Notes under the pieces: generated by a model
Database searches by the model: none
Seen by the model: only the letters and a program-made list of their open reading frames with translations
What the model was told of the DNA's origin: nothing
Translations under genes and position numbers: made by a program
Source: Spisula solida
Taxonomy: Eukaryota; Mollusca; Bivalvia; Venerida; Mactridae
Direction of reading: 5' to 3'
Length of the DNA stretch: 64,000 nucleotides
Assembly: GCA_947247005.1 (NCBI GenBank)
Contig: OX365948.1
Coordinates: forward strand, 37,638,601 to 37,702,600
Part shown: in pieces, positions 1 to 10,800 of the stretch
Layout: each line of letters opens with the position of its first letter
Numbering within the stretch: position 1 is the stretch's first letter

Positions 1-100
1 GACAACACCCTCAGAGGTACTAATTCACACCTGGGTTAGGTGGAGCAGACGGGATCAAACCCAGGACCTCTGGAACACACAAAATATATAACCTCGGTGC
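1..100 (-). mobile_element. Partial tRNA-derived SINE (3' part)
   Basis: Read on the minus strand, the stretch contains a good RNA polymerase III box B (GGGTTTGATCCCG, around 50-64) followed by non-tRNA sequence running off the left edge. No box A is visible at the expected distance, so the head is lost or diverged. A SINE fragment is more likely than a tRNA gene. Confidence 0.35.
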
Positions 101-402
101 TGTCTGTACTTTCGTCTGTTTGTCTGTCAGAAGCTAGGTTAAACTTGTATGTGTTGAACTCCACTAAAACTGCATATAGAATTTCTTGTGCTTTTATGTT
201 TGCACTGTTTATCCAGATGCATATGATGGACAGCTGGCTCATTAAACCAGTTCCGTGGATTAACTTGGATTAATATAATTATGAATGTCATGTATGTAAT
301 TTTAATGATCAAAATTGTCTTTTTTATATTTTACAGCAATAAAAGTGGGAATTTCATATATTTTTTTATTTTCATTTTTCTTATAGACATTCAGTCATCA
401 CT
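101..402. other. AT-rich sequence, nothing recognised
   Basis: No splice-flanked coding segment, RNA gene or clear repeat was seen between the SINE fragment and the 36-bp array. The final 100 bases are very T-rich. Confidence 0.4.
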
Positions 403-1499
403 TATCAATATGACTGTACAGGGCTATTGCCTATCAATGTGAACCTATATTGTAGGGGGCTATCGCCTATCAATGTGAACCTATACTGTAGGGGGCCATT
501 GCTTATCAATGTGAACCTATACCGTACAGCCGGGCTATCGCCTATCAATGTGAACCTATATTGTACTGGGCTATGGCCTATCAATGTGAACCTATACCGT
601 ACGGGGCTATCGCCTATCAATGTGAACCTATACCATACGGGGCTATCGCCTATCAATGTGAACCTATACCGTACTGGGCTATCGCCTATCAATGTGAACC
701 TATACCGTATGGGGCTCTCGCCTATCAATGTGAACCTATACCATAAGGGGCTATCGCCTATCAATGTGAACCTATACCGTACAGGGCTATTGCCTATCAA
801 TGTGAACCTATACCGTACAGGGCTATCGCCTATCAATGTGAACCTATACCGTACTGGGCTATCGCCTATCAATGTGAACCTATACCATACGGGGCTATCG
901 CCTATCAATGTGAACCTATACCGTACAGGGCTATCGCCTATCAATGTGAACCTATACCGTACAGGGCTATCGCCTATCAATGTGAACCTATACCGTACAG
1001 GGCTATCGCCTATCAATGTTAACCTATACCGTACAGGGCTATCACCTATCATGGTGAACCTATACCGTACGGGGTTATCGCCTATCAACGTGAACCTATA
1101 CCATACTGGGCTATCGCCTATCGATGTGAACCTATACCGTACTGGGCTATCGCCTATCAACGTGAACCTATACCGTACTGGGCTATCGCCTATCGATATG
1201 AACCTATACCGTACTGAGCTATCGCCTATCAATGTGAACCTATACCGTACAGGGCTATCACCTATCAATGTGAACCTATACCGTACAGGGCTATCGCCTA
1301 TCAAGTGAACCTATACCGTACTGGGCTATCGCCTATCGATGTGAACCTATACCGTACTGGGTTATCGCCTATCAACGTGAACCTATACCGTACTGGGCTA
1401 TCGCCTATCAATGTGAACCTATACCGTACGGGGCTATCGCCTATCAATGTGAACCTAGACTGTAGGAGGATATCGCCTATAATGAATGTGAACCTATAG
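403..1499. repeat. 36-bp minisatellite, about 30 copies
   Basis: A head-to-tail array with a 36-bp period: the phrase CTATCGCCTATCAATGTG recurs every 36 bases (for example near 785, 821, 857). Copies differ by scattered substitutions and a few indels, notably near 525 and 1303. Because 36 is divisible by three and the unit lacks stops in several frames, long open frames appear on both strands; they reflect the period and are not genes. Confidence 0.95.
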
Positions 1500-3295
1500 C
1501 ATAGAGTTATCAGGTAGCCCATATTGTTGATCATATTGAAAATGCGTCCAGAACCAAATATGCCATCCACAATAAATAAAGTAGTTATTATTATTATTAG
1601 CCCCCCCCCCCCCCACCCCGAAAATGTGCTAGGGCCGATGTGCTGGGCCGCTCATGTAATGTTTGTTCTGAATGCTAAAGATAGTTTAATTTAAAATAAA
1701 AAAAATTAAATGAAGCAAAAAATCTTCTGCCAAAACTTCAAATCAATCGAAGTACAAAACGATTTATACGAATTATTAAATCACCATGGTGCATGAACGG
1801 ACGTATATACATGTATATAAAAACAAGGTCCGTTATATATACGATCCATCAATTAAAATTTAATACAATGAGAGATCTAATTTTTAATTAAATCTCCGTT
1901 ATCAATTCTATATATAGAAATTTTAAGGGGGGGGGGGAAACAATTCAGCGATTATCGAAGTCAAACTTGCAATTCTCACGACTTACGCATCTCATAACCA
2001 GTACAGTGAATTTCACAAGTCTAAACCGGAAGCGGAAGCGAAACTTGCATTTTTCATAAACTTGCGGAATTCATACTACAACGGACCTGACCGCTGCGTC
2101 ACTGTATTCTTACCCTGACTGGACTATAGAGTATATAATGATTAAGTATGAGTGATATTAAACACTTTTCACTAAAGATCAATAAAACACGACTTTCCGG
2201 TGGAAAATGGTATATATTAAGTTATACACGCATTAAGTTGAGGTTCATATTTTCGGACAATTACAAAACAAATCAACACCAAAACTACGGATCGCTTTAA
2301 AGTACCAATATAATTATTAACAGTACATGCCCCTAACGAAAAATTTGATAAGGATCAACGAATTTGCTTAATGATGGTATTTTCAGAAACATAATGTTAT
2401 GTCTGCAATGTTGCAAACTAATAAAGATTGCTACAAATTTTGACGTCTAAGTGCTGATAAAATTACCTGGAAAAATACATTATGCCAATGCATACCAAAT
2501 GCAACGCACTTTTGTTCCGAATATTTTTGCAGATCAGATGATATTTTAATATTTAGTCTCGTTTCTTAATCGGTTTTGATCAGTTAGCGTAAGACGGACA
2601 TGAATATTGATTTATTGACCCTTATCAAACTTTGAGTAGTATGGTGACACACCGGTGAAAGTACTTCCGGGTCGTAGTATGCTAAAATAGTTCCTATCAA
2701 AACGTTAATTCTGTTCTGTTCAAGTACTGTTTGACTGTGGAAAGTGTGAATTGTTGACCGAAATTCCTGTATATATATTTCAAATATGGACTTTCTGTCA
2801 ACAGCTTACAGCCTTTAATTGATCTTTTTCAGAATTACTACACCCTGACCGAGGGCTGGAAATATGTGGGTCCCTCGGCCAAATCAGCTGTTGTGTATTG
2901 GAAAATAGCATAGTCTACCTCGGAGATTTGAAATAGCAGGAAAACAAAATTATCAACCTACTATTTTCTGCGACTAATTTTGGAGGACAGTGTATGTATT
3001 CTATGGAAACGGCCACAGGAAATCATTCGGAAAATCAGTGTGACTCAGTTAGAGACACGAAATTGAGTTATTTTGCATAGAAAAGATAGTAAAAACTTTT
3101 CCGGTGTCACACCAGTACACTTTATTACCTCCGCATCGTCGAATGTCATATCAGTCGTTCCAAACAGATAACACGAATGTTTGTATGTTACCCACTTATC
3201 ATCACAACATCCTACAAATATATGGCACGAACAAACATAATATTATATTTATGTGGATGGATAGATTCTAAAACTCCCGCATCAGCATTATGTCA
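1500..3295. other. Gene-free stretch
   Basis: No gene recognised. It holds a C-run (1603-1618) after a (TTA)n tail, a G-run near 1927, and a 47-bp repeat at 2083-2129 listed separately. The end CCACAATAAATAAAGT followed by TTATTATTATT (1568-1602) recurs almost identically near 47858-47890, which suggests the tail of a dispersed retroelement. Confidence 0.4.
2083..2129. repeat. 47-bp dispersed repeat, copy 1
   Basis: It matches 25817-25863 at 42 of 47 positions by eye, including the shared core GACCGCTGCGTCA and the shared end CTGACTGGACTATAG. The copy-2 ends (TATAGTGGAC and GGACTATA) are weakly inverted, so this may be a miniature element. No function is assigned. Confidence 0.6.
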
Positions 3296-3727
3296 GGCCC
3301 CAATTCCACGAAAAAACTTAAGTTATTGCTCAGCTGAGACTGCTATTTAGAATTGGTTATATGACTACAACTATAGTCTTGAGATGTAGATTGCTACCAG
3401 AAACTGTGTATTTATTGTTAAATAACGAGTTAATAGGTGATTTTCGTAAGAAATGCTCATGTAAATCCAACAGTAAGGAACTATAAAATACTTCGTATTT
3501 GAGCCTGTTATAACAGACTTAAGTTTTTACCTTAGACGTTTATAACTTTAAAGCACTATTTTCTGTAAAAATCGGACTTATTTTGTATTGCTCTATTACA
3601 TTTGCATCTTACTGTGATGTAACAATATATAAAAGTATACATAAACGTCATTTACCCAACAAAATATGTTTTTAAAATAGCAGTCTCAGCTGAGCAATAA
3701 CTTAAGTTTTTTCGTGGAATTGGGGCC
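3296..3727. mobile_element. MITE with 53-bp perfect inverted ends
   Basis: The left end starts GGCCCCAATTCCACG and the right end is its reverse complement, with identity continuing for about 53 bases through the CAGCTGAGACTGCTATTT segment. The 432-bp element has no coding capacity. It belongs with other elements here whose ends begin with a GGCCCC-like block (34822, 50910). No convincing target-site duplication was found. Confidence 0.85.
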
Positions 3728-3855
3728 AGGACGGGTGTAGTTATCTCCCTTGCGTAAACAAAGTTCATGTACGGTGTATACTTTGCTTATAGTATATAAT
3801 CTTACCGGGTTCCAGTTTCAACAAATATGATGTCATTGTCTGCTATTATTTAAGA

Positions 3856-4020
3856 AATAATGAATACGTAGCTATGTTTTGTTGCGAAATAAAATATAGG
3901 CACGTGTTTGGATGCGTAGTAATTAAATCACAAGTGCGTAGCACGAGTGATTTAATGTACGCATTCAAACGAGTGCCTATATTTTATAACGCAACAAAGC
4001 ACAGCTCCTATTTATTATTT
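3856..4020. repeat. 165-bp imperfect palindrome
   Basis: Two arms of about 80 bases are inverted copies: TTTTGTTGCGAAATAAAATA around 3878 matches the complement of TATTTTATAACGCAACAAAG around 3980, and both arms carry an AAAATATAGGCAC block. The centre is near 3938. It looks like a small foldback or MITE and could extrude as a cruciform. Confidence 0.8.
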
Positions 4021-4235
4021 CGATTCTAACATCGCCAATGCTCTGCTATTTATAACACAACAAGACAGGTTGACGTCAAACTACTTTCTTTCCTAGGAAC
4101 GTTACCGTTACGTCATTTGTCATAGTAAATGAATTTTAAATTACCCCTCCTCAAGCAGCAGCAACTTTGTTTACATACATTAAATGTCACTATAATTATC
4201 CTGCCTTATACTTGTTCCGCCAGCCAGACGGGCTA

Positions 4236-4525
4236 TTAGCGGAGATAGCTCAGTGGTAACGCACTGGACTGTCGATCAAGACGTTGTGGGTTCAATCCCT
4301 GGCATCGGAACTTGACATTTTTGAAATTCTATCCGTGGTAATTCCCCGCTATATCTGACCGCGTGGACTGCAAAGTATCTGGTGAAAGGTGCCAGGAAGC
4401 TGGGTATCGGTGCTATACATCGGGCATATTAAAGAATCCGGCTGTTTATGCGAACTTTTAGAGCTAGGCGCACTTCTGTAGCACCGGACATGCCAGTATC
4501 AGATGTCTGTCTCTCCCTTATGGGG
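4236..4525 (+). mobile_element. tRNA-derived SINE with core domain
   Basis: The head has a pol III box A (TAGCTCAGTGG, 4244-4254) and box B (GGGTTCAATCCC, about 4289-4300), followed by a body with GGTATCGGTGCTATACATCG and ATTAAAGAATCC. The reverse complement of that body recurs at 20560-20640 and 38410-38470, so it is a dispersed family. The body after the tRNA part rules out a plain tRNA gene. The 3' end lies in a G-run near 4520. Confidence 0.75.
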
Positions 4526-4834
4526 GGGGGGCTTTCTTTTATTGAAAATGATAAGGTAAAATAGTTAAACACGGGCATACCCGAAGTAGCCGTAGCCACC
4601 TAAATAAAACAACCACCTTTCGTCTGCGGTTGACTATAGTATTAAGATCGATCGACCATTTTATACATGTGGGCCTACGGAATTTCCAACCATCCACTTG
4701 TTGTGAACAACCTCATTTGCTGTATACCTTTATCGACAGATTAAGTGTTCAAGCTCAATTAACTGTTATATTGAAATACGTAATGTGAATTAGAAAAATG
4801 TGTATTTCAATTATACAAATTAAGAATGAGTTAC
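4526..4834. other. Gene-free stretch
   Basis: Nothing recognised between the SINE and the minus-strand exon. Any later exons of that minus-strand gene should lie here or further left, but none was identified. Confidence 0.35.
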
Positions 4835-5042
4835 CTTCATTGTGACCAAATACTCGCTTCTCCAGATTTTCAAGTCGTATCTCAACTCTGACCTGCTTTG
4901 CCAGCAGATGGTCATCGTAGTCGCACCTATCGTACCGTGAACTACTGTCACGTCTGTCGTTCTGGCAACAGTCTGCTTCGACTACCGTCCATTGTCCACT
5001 AATTACACATATACCGAATATAATCATCAAGCCTCCACCCAT
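4835..5042 (-). CDS. Orphan first exon of a secreted protein
   Basis: An ATG at 5042 (minus) opens a 69-codon exon. It begins with an apparent signal peptide (hydrophobic LMIIFGICVISG, predicted cleavage after about residue 23, VVEA). A mature N-terminus with a Cys-Cys pair (DCCQND) and a further Cys follows, then a charged, probably helical stretch (VRVEIRLENLEKRV). The frame reaches a good splice donor (GAAG|GTAACT at 4834/4835, phase 1). Bivalve C1q-like and fibrinogen-like proteins often begin this way, but no such domain was found downstream, so the family is not assigned. The gene may run off the left edge, or this may be a stranded exon. Confidence 0.5.
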
Positions 5043-5509
5043 CTTGTGAACAGTTTTTTTAAAAATGATTCAGAAAGTTTTGTTTTATTTATAGGAACGG
5101 ATGAAACGATTTTAAAACCTGAATAAAATGGTATAGATAAACTCTTACAAACTGTAAACTATTAAATGTTAGTTGGAGATATATTTAACACAATTTTATG
5201 AACGAATTTGACGCAGTCACGGTGAATAGATCACGTGATTAGAAATGTCCTTTCTATGAGTTTTTAAACCTACAAATTACGAATTTCATTCCTTGCGAAA
5301 TTGACATTTTGCTCAAATATATAAAATTTATACCCACGGTTATGACTGAGTTTACGGCACTGAATCTTAAAGGCACACACCACCGGATGTAATATATTAA
5401 CCAATTATACAAGGTGCATCTGGTACCATCTGAATTAGACCAGACCAGCCAATTGGAATGTTTCTGTTTTTTCCCCCGTACAACTGTTTAACGATATAAC
5501 AGTGTTCTG
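5043..5509. other. Upstream of the 5042 exon, nothing recognised
   Basis: AT-rich sequence between the minus-strand ATG at 5042 and the repeat starting at 5510. It presumably contains the promoter of that exon, but no TATA box or initiator could be pinned down. Confidence 0.3.
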
Positions 5510-5834
5510 ATATCCTTATCGCTACCACGACTTTTTAGGGGGCTTTGAGAAATTCATCTGGTCCCTATACCTCGTCCCTGAGACTTGCAGCACTGATAAA
5601 AACTCGGTATATCCGGATGCTACACGCCTGTCCCAAAGTGAAAGTATGCATAATTGTCAACAATTCGACTAAAGGTCAACGGAAATGACGATGTGACGGT
5701 GACCATTTAGCTTGGTAGGCCTACTTTTGGGGCCCTTTAGGGCACTGACCCTGGCCCCTTTCTCTAACCTTATATTCGTTCTATAGAAAAAAAACCTTTT
5801 TGGCGCTAAATGTTAATGCATTTCCACAGGGAAT
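5510..5834 (+). mobile_element. Truncated copy of the 13626 TIR element
   Basis: It starts ATATCCTTATCGCTACCACG and follows the element at 13626-14245 for about 325 bases (shared blocks include TTGCAGCACTGATAAAAACT, ATGACGATGTGACGGTGACC and TCCACAGGGAATC). Similarity stops exactly where the 26-bp array starts. The right-hand inverted end seen in the other copy is missing. Confidence 0.8.
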
Positions 5835-7450
5835 CACCAGTGAGGTGTCTGTACGGGATACATCAGTGAGGTGTCTGTATGGGAAACATCTGCGAGGTGT
5901 CTGTATGGGAAACATCAGCGAGGTGTCTGTGTGGGAAACATCAGCGAGGTGTCTGTATGGGAAACATCAGTGAGGTGTTTGTATGGGAAACATCAGCGAG
6001 GTGTCTGTATGAGAACCATCAGCGAGGTGTCTGTATGGGAAACATCAGCAAGGTGTCTATACGGGAAACATCAGTGAGGTGTCTGTATGGGAAACATCAG
6101 CGAGATGTTTGTATGAGAAACATCAGCGAGGTGTCTGTATGGGAAACATCAGTGAGGTGTCTGTATGGGAACCATCAGCGAGGTGTCTGTATGGGAAACA
6201 TCAGCGAGGTGTCTATACGGGAAACATCAGTGAGGTGTCTGTATGGGAAACATCAGCGAGGTGTCTGTATTGGAAACATCAGCGAGGTGTCTGTATGGGA
6301 AACATCAGTGAGGTGTCTGCATGGGAAACATCAGCGAGGTGTCTGTATGGGAAACAACAGCGAGGTGTCTGTATGGGAAACATCAGCGAGGTGTCTATAC
6401 GGGAAACATCAGTGAGGTGTCTGTACGGGAAACATCAGCGAGGTGTCTGTGTGGGAAACATCAGCGAGGTGTCTGTATGGGAAACATCAGTGAGGTGTTT
6501 GTATGGGAAACATCAGCGAGGTGTCTGTATGAGAACCATCAGCGAGGTGTCTGTATGGGAAACATCAGCAAGGTGTCTATACGGGAAACATCAGTGAGGT
6601 GTCTGTATGGGAAACATCAGCGAGATGTTTGTATGAGAAACATCAGCGAGGTGTCTGTATGGGAAACATCAGTGAGGTGTCTGTATGGGAACCATCAGCG
6701 AGGTGTCTGTATGGGAAACATCAGCGAGGTGTCTATACGGGAAACATCAGTGAGGTGTCTGTATGGGAAACATCAGCGAGGTGTCTGTATTGGAAACATC
6801 AGCGAGGTGTCTGTATGGGAAACATCAGTGAGGTGTCTGCATGGGAAACATCAGCGAGGTGTCTGTATGGGAAACAACAGCGAGGTGTCTGTATGGGAAA
6901 CATCAGCGAGGTGTCTATACGGGAAACATCAGTGAGGTGTCTGTACGGGAAACATCAGCGAGGTGTCTGTACGGGAAACATCAGTGAGGTGTCTGTATGG
7001 GAAACATCAGTGAGGTGTTTGTATGGGAAGCATCAGCGAGGAGTCTGTATGGTAAACATCAGTGAGATGTTTGTATGAGAAACATCAGCGAGGTGTCTGT
7101 ATGGGAAACATCAGTGAGGTGTTTGTATGAGAAACATCATTGAGGTGTTTGTATGATAAACATCAGTGAGGTGTTTGTATTGGAAACATCAGTGCGGTTT
7201 CTGTATGGGAAACATCAGCGAGGTGTCTGTATGGGAAACATCAGTGAGGTGTTTGTATTGGAAACATCAGCGAGGTGTCTGTATGGGAAATATCAGCGAG
7301 GTGTCTGTATGGGAAACATCAGCGAGGTGTCTATACGGGAAACATCAGTGAGGTGTTTGTATGTGAAACATCAGTGAGGTGTCTGTATTGGAAACATCAG
7401 TGGGGTGTCTGTATGGGAAACATCAGTGAGGTGTTTGTATAGATACATCA
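5835..7450. repeat. 26-bp minisatellite with 520-bp higher-order unit
   Basis: About 62 copies of a 26-bp unit containing GAGGTGTCTGTATGGGAAAC. Distinctive variants repeat 520 bases apart (20 units): CTGTGTGGGAAACA at about 5928 and 6448, and a GAGATGTTTGTATGAG variant at about 6101 and 6623. A block of roughly 20 units has therefore been duplicated as a whole. Units after about 7010 are more divergent. The array lies between the 3' end of the syntaxin gene and the 5042 exon. Open frames in it are period artefacts. Confidence 0.95.
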
Positions 7451-7483
7451 GTTAGTATAATACAAATGTATAAACAGAAGACT

Positions 7484-7489
7484 TTTATT
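7484..7489 (-). terminator. Polyadenylation signal for the syntaxin gene
   Basis: AATAAA on the minus strand, about 370 bases past the syntaxin stop codon at 7861. It is the first canonical signal in that direction and would put the transcript end within tens of bases of the 26-bp array. The assignment rests on position alone. Confidence 0.5.
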
Positions 7490-7860
7490 CAGTTTTGGTT
7501 CAACAAATTACATAGTTTGAAATGGGGCAATATGACCCCTGGACAAACATAAGTATCAACAGATAAAAACATATTAATACATATAGTTCAATAGATATCG
7601 GATACTTTAAAACATTCTACACTGAAGATGGATCACGATACAATCAAACCAGCTGATTAAAGTTTAATAGTCATTCATGCGTCTATGTCAATATTCATGT
7701 GCAACATTTTAGAATATTGTTTTAATTATTTTAATATCGACTCGTAGATACAAGTTATTAATAAAACTTACACAATACTTTCAAAAGTCACGTTAAAATC
7801 ATTTCTTTAGCTTTGATGAATCAACTATCTGGTAGAAAATGTTTGTTTGCATTAGTTACA

Positions 7861-10800
7861 CTAAGTGACTTGAGTTAGGACAATAATTAGCACAATCACT
7901 AAAATTACAACTGTAACTATTGCTCCGATTACTAGTCTTTTCTTTCTTACTGCTTGCTGAAAGAAAATAAGATGTATGTAAACAGCTACTGAATTATGAA
8001 ATAGATATACTACTTATCTTACTGAGACGTAAGTTAAAGGTTTTGTATTTCATTTTAATCTACATGTAATTACATAATATATAACCTGACTGGTTCACTT
8101 CAAAACGCCTACCATTACTACAAAATGTGAACTGTACCTAGGACTAGTCCAGTCAAATTTTGAACAAACTTAAAATGTACTGTATATATACATACACAGA
8201 AGCAGCAGAGCGCAAAAGGTACATACAGGAACGCCAAAAAAGACCGCTAAAAAGAACGCTAAAAGGGAACGCTAAAACGCCCTAAAACGAACGCTCAAAA
8301 AAGAAATAACGCAGATCACAAGCATTCTTGACAATACCCATCCAGTACCGTCACCTGCCCATCCAGTACCATCACCAGCCCATCCAGTACCGTCACCTGC
8401 CCATCCAGTACCGTCACCTACCCATCCAGTACCGTCACCTGCCCATCCAGTACCGTCACCTGTCAATCCAGTACCGTCACCAGCCCATCCAGTACCGTCA
8501 CCTGCCCATCCAGTACCATCACCTGCCCATCCAGTACCGTCATCTGCCCACCCAGTACCATCACCTGCCCATCAAGTACCGTCACATGCCCATCCAGTAC
8601 CGTCACCAGCCCATCCAGTACCGTCACCTGCCCATCCAGTAACGTCACCTACCCATCCAGTACCGTCACCTGCCCATCCAGTACCGTCACCTGCCAATCC
8701 AGTACCGTCACCTGCCCATCCAGTACCGTCACCTGCCCTTCCTGTACCGTCACCAGCCCATCCAGTACCGTCACCTGCCCATCCAGTACCGTCACCTGCC
8801 CATCCAGGACCATCACCTGCCCTTCCTGTACCGTCACCTACCCATCCAGTACCGTCACCTGCCAATCCAGTACCGTCACCTGCCCTTCCTGTACCGTCAC
8901 CAGCCCATCCAGTACCGTCACCTGCCCATCCAGTACCGTCACCTGCACATCCAGGACAATCACCTGCCCTTCCTGTACCGTCACCTACCCATTCAGTTCC
9001 GTCACCTACCCATCCAGTACCGTCACCTGCCCATCCAGTACCGTCACCTGTCCATCCAGTACCATCACCCAGTACCGTCACCTGCCCATCCAGTACCGTC
9101 ACCTGCCAATCCATTACCGTCACCAGCCCATCCAGTACCGTCACCTGCCCATCCAGTACCGTCACCTGTCCATCCAGTACCGTCACCTGCCAATCCAGTA
9201 CCGTCACCTTCCCATCCAGTACCGTCACCCGCCCATCCAGTACCGTCACCTGCCCATCCAGTACCGTCACCTGCCCATCCAGTACCGTCACCTGCCCATC
9301 CAGTACCGTCACCTGTCCATCCAGTACCGTCCCCTGCCAATCCAGTACCGTCACCTTCCCATCCAGTACCGTCACCCGCCCACCCAGTACCATCACCTGC
9401 CCATCCAGTACCGTCACCTGCCCATCCAGTACCGTCACCCGCCCATCCAGTACCGTCACCTGCCCATCCAGTACCGTCACCTGTCCATCCAGTACCGTCA
9501 CCTGCCCATCCAGTACCGTCACCCGCCCATCCAGTACCGTCACCTACCCATCCAGTACCGTCACCTGCCAATCCAGTACCGTCACCTTCCCATCCAGTAC
9601 CGTCACCCGCCCACACAGTACCATCATCTGCCCATCCAGTACCGTCACTTGCCCATCCAGTACCGCCATCTGCCCATCCAGTACTATCACCTGCCCATCA
9701 AGTACCATCACCTGCCCATCCAGTACCGTCACCTGCCCATCCAGAACCGTCAGCTGCCCATCCAGTACCGTCACCTGCCCATCCAGTACCGTCACCCGCC
9801 CATCCAGTACCGTCACCTGCCCATCCAGTACCGTCACCTGCCAATCCAGTACCGTCACCTTCCCATCCAGTACCGTCACCCGCCCACACAGTACCATCAT
9901 CTGCCCATCCAGTACCGTCACTTGCCCATCCAGTACCGCCATCTGCCCATCCAGTACTATCACCTGCCCATCAAGTACCATCACCTGCCCATCCAGTACC
10001 GTCACCTGCCCATCCAGAACCGTCACCTGCCCATCCAGTACCGTCACCTGCCCATCCAGTACCGTCACCTGCCCTTCTTGTACCGTCAACTGTCCATCAA
10101 GTACCGTCACCTGCCAATCCAGTACCGTCACCTGCCAATCCAGTACCGTTACCCGCCCATCCAGTACCGTCACCCGCTCATCCAGTATCGTCACCCGCCC
10201 ATCCAGTACCGTCACCTGCCCATCCAGTACCATCACCTGCCCATCCATTACCATCACCTGCCCATCCAATACCGTCACCTACCCATCCATTACCATCACC
10301 TGCCCATCCAGTACCGCTATCTGCCCATCAAGTACCGTCACCATTCGATAAGTTAAAGCGTCTGGCTCGGAGCGGGAGGACAATTGTTCTACCCGACAAG
10401 GGTTTGTTCTGATATGACCGGTGGTGTTTCTGCCAGCTAATAAATGGTTAGCGAATGTCTACCTGACTCGTGTCTCACGTTGGAGGCTAGGAATCCGGTA
10501 GTAATGTGATCAGAAGATTATAATATAGGTGTATCATTCGTCAATATAGCTGTCCTTTCAATAGGGATGACACTTCATGTATAATAATTAACAGAGTTTA
10601 ACAGATTGTTTACCATATTTTCGTCTGCTTCATGGAGCTCTTCCACAACAACTTCTATTTCTTCAGCTACGTGTTCAATATTCTCTTCAATCTTATCTGT
10701 AAGAAATTACAATAAAAGAACGACTTATTTGTTAGACTGGAAACTCGGAAAAATTGGATGATCGCAAATTACTTTAATTTATTTTTAATGTTTGTTTGAA

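Noticed and set aside
405..1308. Long repetitive open frames on both strands
   Set aside because: The 36-bp period is a multiple of three with few stops; both strands stay open by chance.
403..1499. CRISPR-like array (36-bp repeats)
   Set aside because: The units abut with no unique spacers and the surroundings are animal DNA; it is a minisatellite.
4236..4310. A genuine tRNA gene
   Set aside because: Boxes A and B are present, but the stems do not close well and a shared non-tRNA body follows; it is a SINE head.
5871..7377. Series of overlapping open frames in the 26-bp array
   Set aside because: Frames pass through all phases because 26 is not a multiple of three; translations are period products with no start, splice or domain support.
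8328..10356. Proteins rich in TVLDGQV or GDGTGWA
   Set aside because: They are translations of the 21-bp intronic array in different frames.
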